Below the pieces are notes generated by a model. It searched no databases. It was not told the origin of the DNA and saw only the letters and a list, made by a program, of their open reading frames with translations. Of a stretch of DNA of 9,417 nucleotides, positions 1-6,789 are shown piece after piece. Position 1 is the first letter of the stretch. Every line of letters starts with the position of its first letter. The position numbers and the translations under genes are program-made. The DNA lies in contig DNSZ01000007.1 in assembly GCA_003500165.1 (NCBI GenBank), positions 1-9,417 on the forward strand. The letters are read 5' to 3'. This stretch comes from Paracoccaceae bacterium. Its GTDB lineage: Bacteria > Pseudomonadota > Alphaproteobacteria > Rhodobacterales > Rhodobacteraceae.

Positions 1-323
1 CCGCGCATCCGCAGCGGCCGCCCAAGCTTGGCGTCATAGGCCAGCAGCCCGGTGACGGCCACGGCGAGGCCATAGGACAGGCCCTGAATGACGGTCGCCA
101 CCAGAAAGATGCCGATGTCGGCGGCATTGGAAAGGTCCGGGTCGGCAAGGCCGGTTGCCACGGCGAATCCCTGGAACGGCACGGATGCCAGCGTGCCAAA
201 GCTGTAGACCACAAAGCCGATCAGGAAGATCGGCACGAACCGGCGAAAGAAGATCGCAAAGCTTTCCGAGATGATGGCGCCGATGCCCAGCGGCTGGCCC
301 GGGGCCGTTGACGTGTCGGTCAT
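1..323 (-). CDS. Multi-pass membrane protein, C-terminus cut by the left window edge
   Basis: The minus strand is open from an ATG at 323 to the window edge (107 complete codons), so only the N-terminal part is visible. The protein begins with a short polar stretch, then an amphipathic segment with SFAIFFRRF around residues 21-29. A hydrophobic helix follows at about 30-52 and another at about 70-96. This resembles the start of integral membrane proteins of the GlpQ-membrane-domain or YciC kind, but I cannot name a family with confidence. It is the seventh gene in the same direction, 97 bases after the RDD gene, so it is probably the distal member of the MoxR operon or a separately initiated neighbour. 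A GGGA motif 9 bases before ATG 323 supports this start. An in-frame ATG at 380 would add 19 polar residues and has a weaker ribosome-binding site. Confidence 0.75.
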   Translation of the reverse strand, partial: MTDTSTAPGQPLGIGAIISESFAIFFRRFVPIFLIGFVVYSFGTLASVPFQGFAVATGLADPDLSNAADIGIFLVATVIQGLSYGLAVAVTGLLAYDAKLGRPLRMR

Positions 324-420
324 GCTCGCAGGTTCCCTTTTCGCGGTCGCGCTTTTGGTCTGGCCCTCGTTTGCCACCATGCCGCCGGCCCGGCAACCCG
401 CCCGGCCGTCGCGCGATCCC

Positions 421-1365
421 CTATCGCGGGTCGGCCGGTGGCCGGCGCCGGTGATGCTTGTCCGCACGGCGTTCGCCGAACAGCTGGCGTTCCTCCAGGA
501 AACGACGCTGGGCGCGATAGAAGTCGCGCAGGAAACCCAGTTGATCGCGCGGCGCCACGGCCGGATAGCCGATGCGCCCGCAGATCGCCTGGGTCACCTC
601 GGCCATCTGCCGGTAATCGCCCGGGCCGAGGCGGTGCGCGCGCGCCTTCGCCTCGAGGCTGCGCAACAGGTCTTCGAGCGTCTGCAACTCGAACGCCCCG
701 TAATGGTCGAGCTGCCCGGCACCGAAGCTGAACGCGCCGCCCGCCTGCGGGCTGGCCCCGGTCGACGCCGTCGCAGCATCGGGCAGCAGCACCGCATCGG
801 GGCGGTGGACCACCATCGTGCCGGCCAGAATGTCGCCCAGCCGCTGGTTGCGCCGGCTGCGCAGCGGGATCAGGGCGACCAGGATGCACCAGGCCAGCGC
901 GGACAGCCGGCCGAAGCCGTCGAAATCGCCCATCCCCAGCGCCAGCCCCAGGGGCAGAAAGACCTCGGCCTCCTTCAGCAGGTTGCGCAGTACGATGGCA
1001 TGGATGTCAAGCGATCCGCCCTGCGCGTTGATCACCTTGATCCCGGCCAGCCGCTTGCCCAGCGTCGCGCCGTTCCAGTAGATCTCGCTCAGGATGTAAT
1101 AGGGCAGCCGCAGAAAGAAGAAGCCGAGCGTCGCGATGACCGCGAGGTATTCACCGGAGCCCAGGGTCAGCCCCAGGGTCAGCACCAAGAGCCCCAGAAA
1201 CAGCAGCGTCAGCACCAGATCGGTGACCTGCGCAAACAGCCTGGTGCCCAGCTCGGCGATGCGGAACGGCAGCGGCACGCCTTCGGGCGGGATCACCGTT
1301 TCGACCCGCCAGGTGGCGCGCGGATCGGCCAGCGCGGGGGCTGCGGGCCGGGCGGCGCGGCTCAT
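421..1365 (-). CDS. RDD family membrane protein
   Basis: This 314-residue protein has an RDD domain at about residues 34-188. The family's key residues are visible: Arg42 and Asp49 in the first helix (TRLFAQVTD), and the conserved Asp178 in NQRLGDILAGTMVV. Between them lies the typical loop GATLGKRLAGIKV (residues 99-111). Hydrophobic helices lie at about 44-68, 73-92 and 155-168. RDD proteins are small integral membrane proteins, often suspected of transport or membrane-assembly roles; the function here is unknown. After the domain comes a soluble tail of about 120 residues, largely helical (residues 224-298) and ending in a basic stretch. I chose ATG 1365 because it overlaps the upstream SpoIIM stop as ATGA; a longer in-frame start at 1410 lies inside the upstream gene. 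The protein presumably works in the membrane with its SpoIIM neighbour. Confidence 0.92.
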   Translation of the reverse strand: MSRAARPAAPALADPRATWRVETVIPPEGVPLPFRIAELGTRLFAQVTDLVLTLLFLGLLVLTLGLTLGSGEYLAVIATLGFFFLRLPYYILSEIYWNGATLGKRLAGIKVINAQGGSLDIHAIVLRNLLKEAEVFLPLGLALGMGDFDGFGRLSALAWCILVALIPLRSRRNQRLGDILAGTMVVHRPDAVLLPDAATASTGASPQAGGAFSFGAGQLDHYGAFELQTLEDLLRSLEAKARAHRLGPGDYRQMAEVTQAICGRIGYPAVAPRDQLGFLRDFYRAQRRFLEERQLFGERRADKHHRRRPPADPR

Positions 1366-2399
1366 CGTGCGGCCCCGCCCCGCCCGGCGAACAGAAACCA
1401 CGCCAGCCACAGCGCGCCGGCCCCCCAGCCGATGGCATAGCGCGCGCCCCTGTCGGTGATCAGCTGGCGCCCGAACCCCTCCAGAAAGGCCGCCGCGATC
1501 AGCATGACCGCCGCGACGACCGCCAGTTTGACGGCGTCGCGGCCGGCATGGCGCAGTGCGGCCCCGCGCGCGCGCGGGCCGGGAAACAGCACCGCGGCGC
1601 CCATCAGGACCCCGCCGGCCGAGGCGATGACGATCGCGCTCAACTCGGTGACGCCATGGATCGACAGCCAGCCGCCCAGATCCCAGCCCAGCCCGCGTTC
1701 GACATGCAGCCCGATGAACGCGCCGACGATCGCGCCGTTATAGATCAGCAACAGGATGGTCGGCGCGGCAGCGAAGGCGCCAAGCCCGAAGGCAAAGACC
1801 GCGACCAGCGTGTTGTGCGAGAAGAGATAGCTGGCAAAGGCGCTTAGCCCCGAGGCATCGGTGACCGGGTCATAGAGGAAGCCGCGCAACTCTTCGGTGC
1901 TGGCGCCCGGCCCGCGCGGCCCGGCCAGATCGGGCGGGATCAGGACGCCGAACCAGGACGGGTCGGCGCGGTAAAGAAGAATGCCCACCGCCACGCCCAG
2001 GATCAGTGCCAGCCCGGCCACCAGGAGCGCCGGCCAGGATCGCCGCACCGCCGCCGGCCCGGCGCCGGCGAAAAAGCGCGCGACCACCCGGCCGGGCGTC
2101 GTCTGTGGCGCATAGACGGCCAGCCAGGCGCGCGCCGTCAGCGCCTCGAGATAGTCAAGCAGCGCCCGGTCGAGCGAGATCGCCCGCGCCACCGACAGCG
2201 CGTTGGCGGCCTCGCGATACAGCCCGGCCAGATCGCGCGCCTGGCCATAGGTCAGCGCGGCGGTGCCGCCGCGTTCGGCCTCGACCAGGATCGCCTCCAG
2301 CCGACGCCAATCGGCCTCGCGCTGGCGCCGGAACCGGGTCGAGCGCAGCGCCGCCTCGATCCGGCCATCCGATCGGTCCCCGGGCATGGGCGATGTCAT
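1362..2399 (-). CDS. SpoIIM (stage II sporulation protein M) family membrane protein
   Basis: This 345-residue protein has a cytoplasmic, Arg/Glu/Ala-rich helical N-terminal part (about 1-120) followed by several membrane helices (about 123-143, 192-231, 247-272, 288-307 and 322-338). The family's characteristic NGAIVGAFIG (221-230) and HGVTELSAIV (248-257) segments are present. In Bacillus, SpoIIM belongs to the SpoIIDMP engulfment complex. In a non-sporulating proteobacterium the name records homology only, and the family recurs beside MoxR and RDD genes. The start ATG 2399 overlaps the DUF58 stop by four bases (ATGA) and has an AAGGA ribosome-binding site 6 bases upstream. The stop overlaps the RDD start in the same way. 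The linker at about 145-185 between the first helix and the rest is probably extracytoplasmic (inferred). Confidence 0.93.
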   Translation of the reverse strand: MTSPMPGDRSDGRIEAALRSTRFRRQREADWRRLEAILVEAERGGTAALTYGQARDLAGLYREAANALSVARAISLDRALLDYLEALTARAWLAVYAPQTTPGRVVARFFAGAGPAAVRRSWPALLVAGLALILGVAVGILLYRADPSWFGVLIPPDLAGPRGPGASTEELRGFLYDPVTDASGLSAFASYLFSHNTLVAVFAFGLGAFAAAPTILLLIYNGAIVGAFIGLHVERGLGWDLGGWLSIHGVTELSAIVIASAGGVLMGAAVLFPGPRARGAALRHAGRDAVKLAVVAAVMLIAAAFLEGFGRQLITDRGARYAIGWGAGALWLAWFLFAGRGGAAR

Positions 2400-3685
2400 A
2401 TCCGATCCTTCAGCTTCGCCTCGATATAGGCCGAAACGAGTTGCGGCGTCACCGCCCCGCCCGGCGCGTCGATCACCGTGATGCCGAGCTGCGTCAGCGT
2501 GCCCAGAACCCTGCGCCGTTCGGCGAGCGCGCGACCGGCGGCCACGGTCATCGCCACATCGGCCAACGCCCGGGGCGCCGCGGCGGTGTGCCGCGCCAGC
2601 GCCGCATCGGCGACCGACACGAACATGACCAGGTGGCGCCTGGCCAGCAAGCCCAGGGTTTCGACCAGCAGCTCGGCCGTGGTGGCGTCGACGAAATCGG
2701 AGAACACCACGATCAGGCTGCGCCGCGGGCTGCGCGCGCCGACCTCGCTGAGCGCCAGGGTGTGGTTGCTTTCGACCGCGGCATAATCGGCCTCGGCGGT
2801 TCGGGCGCGCAGCCGGGCAAAGGCGGTGCGGCCGCCCTGCGGCGGCAGAAAGGCGCGCAGCCGCGCATCATAGGTGAACAGGCCGATCCGGTCGCCCGCC
2901 ACCGCCGCCGCCCAGCCCAGCGCCAGCCCGGCATTGATGGCATGGTCGAGCTTTGGCAGACCTTCGGCAGGGACGCCCATCAGGCGCCCGCAATCGATCC
3001 CGATCAGCACGTTGTGGTTGCGCTCGGCATGCATTTCCTTGGCCAGCAGGGCGCGATGCCGGGCCGATTGCTTCCAGTCGATGGTGCGGATGTCCATCCC
3101 GGCGGTGAATTCGCGCAGCTGATGAAACTCCGCCCCCTCGCCGACCCGGGTGTTCTGCTTGATCCCGAACAGGTCCGACCGGACGCGGGTGGCGATTTCG
3201 CCCGACCGGGCCGGGCGGATGTCGGGCGCGACCCCGGTGCTGAGATCGGGGGCAAGGAGCGGCACGATCTCGAACAGGCCCAGCCGGCTGGGCCAGGACA
3301 GCCAGACGCGCGACAGCGTCCAGCGCCCGCGGCGGACCGCCCGGATCGGCAGCGCGGTCACCGTTTCGGCGGCCGAGAGCGGCGCGACGGCAGGCCCGGC
3401 CAGCCCCGCGGGCCAATCGGCGGCCGCCCGGGCGCCCGGCCGCGGCGGCTCGAGCGCGATGGTCAGCGCCCCCTGCTGACCGATGAAAAGCTCGGCCGGC
3501 AGGTCGAGCCGCGCCGCCGGCCGCCGCGCCAGGCTGAGCGCCAGGTCGACCGCCGCCGCCAGGGCGAGCGCGGCCCAGGGCAACGCCGCCGCCGCCGCGA
3601 AACCGGCCGGCGCGGCGATGACAAGCGCGGTCGCCGCCGCCGCCGCGGCGCCAAGCGCCAGCAGCCTGGTCGATGGCCGGATCAG
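2396..3685 (-). CDS. DUF58 (vWA-like) protein of the MoxR cluster, probable CTG start
   Basis: Starting from CTG 3685 the product is 429 residues. It opens with RPSTRLLALG and a very Ala-rich double membrane helix (about residues 6-54), as is usual for DUF58 proteins. A beta-rich extracytoplasmic-type domain follows, then the DUF58 core: EFHQLREF (186-193), DIRTIDWKQSAR (198-209) and a vWA-like strand ending in DCGRLM (231-236). A classical MIDAS would read DxSxS there, so metal binding is doubtful. DUF58 proteins are regular genetic partners of MoxR ATPases and are thought to act with them in assembling or activating target complexes. No ATG or GTG lies in frame upstream of the core in a sensible place. 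TTG 3583 is possible but would delete the first helix and has no ribosome-binding site. CTG 3685 overlaps the moxR stop (CTGA) and sits behind GGAGG. Confidence 0.88.
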   Translation of the reverse strand: MIRPSTRLLALGAAAAAATALVIAAPAGFAAAAALPWAALALAAAVDLALSLARRPAARLDLPAELFIGQQGALTIALEPPRPGARAAADWPAGLAGPAVAPLSAAETVTALPIRAVRRGRWTLSRVWLSWPSRLGLFEIVPLLAPDLSTGVAPDIRPARSGEIATRVRSDLFGIKQNTRVGEGAEFHQLREFTAGMDIRTIDWKQSARHRALLAKEMHAERNHNVLIGIDCGRLMGVPAEGLPKLDHAINAGLALGWAAAVAGDRIGLFTYDARLRAFLPPQGGRTAFARLRARTAEADYAAVESNHTLALSEVGARSPRRSLIVVFSDFVDATTAELLVETLGLLARRHLVMFVSVADAALARHTAAAPRALADVAMTVAAGRALAERRRVLGTLTQLGITVIDAPGGAVTPQLVSAYIEAKLKDRI

Positions 3686-4638
3686 CGCGGGGCCTCCACC
3701 TGGGCGGCGATGCCGTTCAGCACCTCGGCCGCGCCGCGCCCCTCGATCTCGGCCGTGGGGCCCAGCACCACGCGATGCCGCGTCAGCGGCAGGAACAGCC
3801 GCTTGACATCGTCGGGGATCGCGTAGTCGCGCCCGTCAAGCGCCGCCGCCGCCCGAACCGCGCCGGCCAGTGCATCCGCCGCCCGGGTCGAGGCGCCATA
3901 GGCGATGTCGGGCGTCGCCCGGGTTGCCCGCATCAGCGTCACGATATAGCGCAGGATGTCGTCGTCGAGCCGGATCGCATCGACGCAGCGGCGCGCCGCG
4001 GCCAGCGCGTCGGGCCCGATCAGCGGCTGCAGATCGGGCGCCCGTCCGAACGCATCGAGCGGCCGGTCGGCATGGCGGCGCAGGATCGCCCGTTCGGTCT
4101 CTTCATCGGGAAAGTCGATGACGATCTTGAACAGGAAGCGGTCAAGCTGGGCCTCGGGCAGTGGATAGGTCCCCTGCTGTTCGATCGGGTTCTGGGTGGC
4201 GATCACAAAGAAATTCCCGCCCAGCGAATTGTCCTTGCCGTCAAGGGTGACCATGCCCTCCATCATTGCCTGCAGCAACGCGGCCTGCGATTTGGGCGGT
4301 GCGCGGTTGATCTCGTCGGCCAGCAGCACGTCGCAGAAGATCGGCCCGCGCACGAGGCGAAAGCTGTTGGTCGAGAAATCGAACAGGCTGGTGCCCAGAA
4401 TGTCGCCCGGCATCAGATCCGGGGTGAACTGGACGCGGCCGAATGCAAGGTCGAGCGTTGCCGCCATGCTGCGGGCCAGCAGCGTCTTGGCGGTGCCCGG
4501 CGGCCCCTCCAGCAGGACATGGCCGCGCGCGAACAGGGCGGTCAGCAGCAGATCGACCGTCGCGTCCTGGCCCAGCACCGCCTTGGCCAGTTCGGCCCGC
4601 AGCCGGTCCGCGGTTTCCCGCAATTCAGTCAAGTTCAT
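3682..4638 (-). CDS. MoxR family AAA+ ATPase
   Basis: This 318-residue protein is full length for a MoxR ATPase. Walker A is GPPGTAKT (45-52), Walker B is LLADE (105-109) followed by the family's INRAPPKSQAALLQAM, sensor 1 is ATQNP (147-151), and PEAQLDRF (161-168) carries the conserved Arg. A sensor-2 type GASTRA (248-253) lies in the C-terminal lid. MoxR proteins are cytoplasmic hexameric AAA+ chaperones that use ATP to mature or remodel partner complexes, typically together with a vWA-domain protein. That partner is encoded next to it here as DUF58. All catalytic motifs are intact, so it should be active. The start ATG 4638 overlaps the end of the DUF4350 gene by 14 bases. The stop TGA overlaps the probable CTG start of DUF58. 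Confidence 0.97.
   Translation of the reverse strand: MNLTELRETADRLRAELAKAVLGQDATVDLLLTALFARGHVLLEGPPGTAKTLLARSMAATLDLAFGRVQFTPDLMPGDILGTSLFDFSTNSFRLVRGPIFCDVLLADEINRAPPKSQAALLQAMMEGMVTLDGKDNSLGGNFFVIATQNPIEQQGTYPLPEAQLDRFLFKIVIDFPDEETERAILRRHADRPLDAFGRAPDLQPLIGPDALAAARRCVDAIRLDDDILRYIVTLMRATRATPDIAYGASTRAADALAGAVRAAAALDGRDYAIPDDVKRLFLPLTRHRVVLGPTAEIEGRGAAEVLNGIAAQVEAPR
3693..3697 (-). promoter_or_regulatory. Strong ribosome-binding site deciding the DUF58 start
   Basis: Within the last codons of moxR the minus strand reads GGTGGAGG, containing a perfect GGAGG core. It lies 7 bases before the CTG at 3685-3683. That spacing is ideal for initiation at this CTG, which overlaps the moxR stop codon TGA (3684-3682). 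No comparable site precedes the alternative TTG at 3583. Confidence 0.65.
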
Positions 4639-5914
4639 GGCGCACCCGCTCGATCAGTTCCTCGAAATCGCGAATCCGCGCCTGCGCCTCCGCCGGGGCG
4701 ATATCCGCCGGCAGGTGATGCATCGCATCGGCCGCGTTGAACAGGGTGGCGGCCAGATCGGGCGCGCGGCGCGCCAGCACCCGGCGCAATCCGGCAACAC
4801 CGGCGCGCAGCCCCAGCAGGGCCTCGGCCAGTGCCGCGAGCCGCTGGGCGGCATAATCGCCCAGCAGGCGCGCGCGGTCGCCCGACAGCAGCAAGAGCCG
4901 CGCCTCGGCCTCGACCGTGGCAAGCTGCGGCGCCGTCGCCTCGGGCAGCGGCGGCCTTGTGCGCACCCCGCCGCGCCACAGCGCCAGGCCGAACAGCGCG
5001 GCAAAGCCCAGCCAGATCAGCGCATAGGGCCAGGCGAAGAACCGCGCGAGATCGGCCCAGCTGCGCTCGGCCGGCTGGCGCACCCGGGTCGTGCGGGTCC
5101 AGAACTCGGTGGAACTATCCACGATCACGGCGCCGGTGCCGGCCAGCGCGGGCAGCACCGCAGCGGCCAGATCGGCGTTCTGGCCCAGCGACAGGCCGTG
5201 ATTGTTCAGAAGGTCGGGATCGGTCAGCACGAAGACCGTCGACACCGCGCCCTCTGCCGCGCCGCGGATCGGGCAGCGCAGCAGATAGGCGGCGACGGCG
5301 TCGCCCAGCAGCGGCGTGCAGGCCGGCGCGACGGCGCTGCGCGGGGCGTAGATTTCCGCCACGAAGTCCTGCCCGGCCCGGTCGGCGGTGCCGTCGGACG
5401 ACCATGTCAGCGGCACGGCCTCGATCCCGCCCCTTGCGTTGGTCGTCAGGCCTGCGCCGGGGCCCAGCGCCCAGCGCGCAAGGCCTTGCACCGCCTTGTC
5501 GCCGATCAGCAGGTCGGGATGCGCAACGCCCGTCAACCGCATGCCGGCGCGCCATTTCGGCAGGATCACCAGGGTGGGCGCGGCGGCGACCTTGCGCTGC
5601 AGGATGTCCCAGCCGATGTCCCGCTCGGAGTCGTCGAGCAACTCTTCGCGCAGATCGCGCGGCGGGTCGGAGACAAAGTCCGGCATCGTGTCGAAGACCG
5701 GCAGGACGCGCAGCCCGATCGCTTCGGCATCGATGGGATAGCCGCCGGCAAAGCCGCGCGCCTCCTGCCCGTTGGCCGCCAGCCAGTGACGCAGCCCGTC
5801 AAAGCCGGTTGCCGCCCGGTCGAGCTGCCCGCTCCGGCCGGCCAGCAGCAGAAGGCCGAGCAGCAGGACGCCCAGCGCCATGACCGCCCCGATCCAGCGC
5901 GCGTTCTGGGTCAT
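4625..5914 (-). CDS. DUF4350 domain-containing membrane-anchored protein
   Basis: This 429-residue protein has an N-terminal signal anchor (about 8-25) and a long extracytoplasmic domain (about 30-285). A second membrane helix lies at about 292-314, followed by a helical cytoplasmic tail rich in Leu, Ala and Arg. LTDPDLLNNHGL (230-241) matches the conserved Dpd-N-gL motif of DUF4350 proteins, which accompany MoxR/DUF58 genes in many bacteria. Two cysteines, Cys200 and Cys214, could form a disulfide in the extracytoplasmic domain. The function is unknown; a periplasmic sensing or binding module transmitting to the MoxR side is an inference. ATG 5914 overlaps the DUF4129 stop as ATGA and has only a weak G-rich ribosome-binding site, suggesting reliance on translational coupling. 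Confidence 0.88.
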   Translation of the reverse strand: MTQNARWIGAVMALGVLLLGLLLLAGRSGQLDRAATGFDGLRHWLAANGQEARGFAGGYPIDAEAIGLRVLPVFDTMPDFVSDPPRDLREELLDDSERDIGWDILQRKVAAAPTLVILPKWRAGMRLTGVAHPDLLIGDKAVQGLARWALGPGAGLTTNARGGIEAVPLTWSSDGTADRAGQDFVAEIYAPRSAVAPACTPLLGDAVAAYLLRCPIRGAAEGAVSTVFVLTDPDLLNNHGLSLGQNADLAAAVLPALAGTGAVIVDSSTEFWTRTTRVRQPAERSWADLARFFAWPYALIWLGFAALFGLALWRGGVRTRPPLPEATAPQLATVEAEARLLLLSGDRARLLGDYAAQRLAALAEALLGLRAGVAGLRRVLARRAPDLAATLFNAADAMHHLPADIAPAEAQARIRDFEELIERVRHELD

Positions 5915-6618
5915 GCGCGCCCCCGGCCAAGGATCGTCTCGGCCGCGCGCAGATGGGTGGCAAAGCGGTCCTCGCTGACCGGATAGCCGCCGAAATGCGC
6001 CTCTTCGGCTGTGCGGGTCAGTTCGGCGAGCGCCGGGCGATGCACCCAGCCGCGCGGGATCTGGCGCAGCGCGTCGCGGGCGGTCCAGCTGGGCAAGAGA
6101 TGCAGCCCGTGGGTCGCGGCGGCCCGCGCCAGCACAAGCTGCAACAGCGCCACGATGGCGCGCTGGCGGTCGGGGTCCCGCCGGATCGGGTCAAGCCCGG
6201 CGGGCAGGGCGGGCGCGCCCCTGGCCGCCGGCGCGGTCGTCGCGTCCTCCGACAGGGCGGCCTCGCCCGGCGTCCGGGCGAAATGGACGCCGCGCACCCC
6301 CGCGACCCGGATCAGGAACACCACGAGGATCGCGAAGGCGACGATGACGACGACCCGCACCACCGTGTCGGGAACGCGGACCGACTGCCGGCGCGGCGGC
6401 TCTGGCGCTGTCGCCCGGGAGGGCAGCAGGGTCAGCGGCTCGGCCGGATCGGCATAGACGATGGCGGCATCGACGCCGCGCCAGGCAATCGCCTGGCGGT
6501 AGGCTTCGCCCGACGGGCCGATCGCGGGCACGATCGGTTCGGCGGCGGCGGCCGTCGCGACCGCCAAAGCGAGCGCGGCCAGGACAGGGCGCAAGTCGGA
6601 CAGGCGCGGCATCGACAC
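5911..6618 (-). CDS. DUF4129 domain-containing membrane protein, first gene of the MoxR operon
   Basis: This product of up to 235 residues starts at GTG 6618, or at ATG 6612 two codons later. GGGAG on the minus strand ends 5 bases before the GTG and 11 before the ATG, so either could be used. A signal-peptide-like helix (about 10-26, ending ATAAAAEP) precedes a short extracytoplasmic region, a membrane helix (about 86-106) and a cytoplasmic C-terminal domain. The C-terminal stretch with TARDALRQIP (179-188) and EEAHFGGYPVSEDRF (205-219) is the DUF4129 signature. In many bacteria this domain forms the tail of transglutaminase-like membrane proteins; no transglutaminase domain exists here. It is the first gene after the predicted promoter, and its stop overlaps the DUF4350 start by four bases. 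Confidence 0.86.
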   Translation of the reverse strand: MSMPRLSDLRPVLAALALAVATAAAAEPIVPAIGPSGEAYRQAIAWRGVDAAIVYADPAEPLTLLPSRATAPEPPRRQSVRVPDTVVRVVVIVAFAILVVFLIRVAGVRGVHFARTPGEAALSEDATTAPAARGAPALPAGLDPIRRDPDRQRAIVALLQLVLARAAATHGLHLLPSWTARDALRQIPRGWVHRPALAELTRTAEEAHFGGYPVSEDRFATHLRAAETILGRGRA

Positions 6619-6666
6619 TGCAACTCCCGGTCGTCGCGGCGGGGGCGGTCCCTGCCACGGCCCGAT

Positions 6667-6695
6667 GATGTCGCAAAGGCCCGCCAGCGTGTCAA
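6667..6695 (-). promoter_or_regulatory. Candidate sigma-70 type promoter of the MoxR operon
   Basis: On the minus strand a perfect TTGACA (6695-6690) is followed after 17 bases by GACATC (6672-6667). The -35 element is excellent and the -10 poor, as is common in alphaproteobacterial housekeeping promoters. Transcription would start near 6660, giving a leader of about 40 bases before the DUF4129 gene. It lies downstream of the hairpin that ends the preceding gene, consistent with an independent transcription unit. Confidence 0.5.
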
Positions 6696-6744
6696 ACCCG
6701 CGCCGGTCGGAGTGCCGGCAAACATGACAGCGTGCGAACGCAAA

Positions 6745-6768
6745 CGGCGCGTCCCGAAGGACGCGCCG
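6745..6768 (-). terminator. Rho-independent-type hairpin with UUCG loop
   Basis: A perfect 10-base-pair stem (CGGCGCGTCC / GGACGCGCCG) encloses four bases. On the minus strand the loop is TTCG closed by C-G, the extra-stable C(UUCG)G tetraloop, and the stem is followed by TTTGCGTT. It starts 21 bases past the stop of the 111-residue gene, so it most likely terminates that gene and insulates the MoxR operon. The T tract is short. On the plus strand no T run follows, so activity there is unlikely. Confidence 0.75.
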
Positions 6769-6789
6769 GGTGCGCCACGATGAGCGGAT

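Noticed and set aside
34..396. Minus-strand frame of 120 codons overlapping the left-edge membrane protein
   Set aside because: It is His/Arg/Gly-rich and shadows the other minus frame, which gives clear membrane helices and runs open to the window edge.
271..1440. Plus-strand open frame of 389 codons opposite the RDD gene
   Set aside because: The low-complexity Gln/Arg-rich translation has no domain; the RDD domain on the minus strand explains the region.
2396..3583. TTG 3583 as the start of the DUF58 gene
   Set aside because: It has no ribosome-binding site and removes the first membrane helix. CTG 3685 has ideal spacing to GGAGG and the operon's usual 4-base overlap.
2006..3826. Long open frame on the plus strand (606 codons) opposite the SpoIIM and DUF58 genes
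   Set aside because: It is rich in Arg, Gln, Pro and Gly with no domain, and lies antisense to well-recognised genes. Such frames arise because GC-rich third positions suppress stops on the opposite strand.
4196..5986. Long open frame on the plus strand (596 codons) opposite the MoxR and DUF4350 genes
   Set aside because: Its composition is that of an antisense shadow (Gln/Arg/His/Gly-rich) with no recognisable motif, and the opposite strand has intact families with known motifs.
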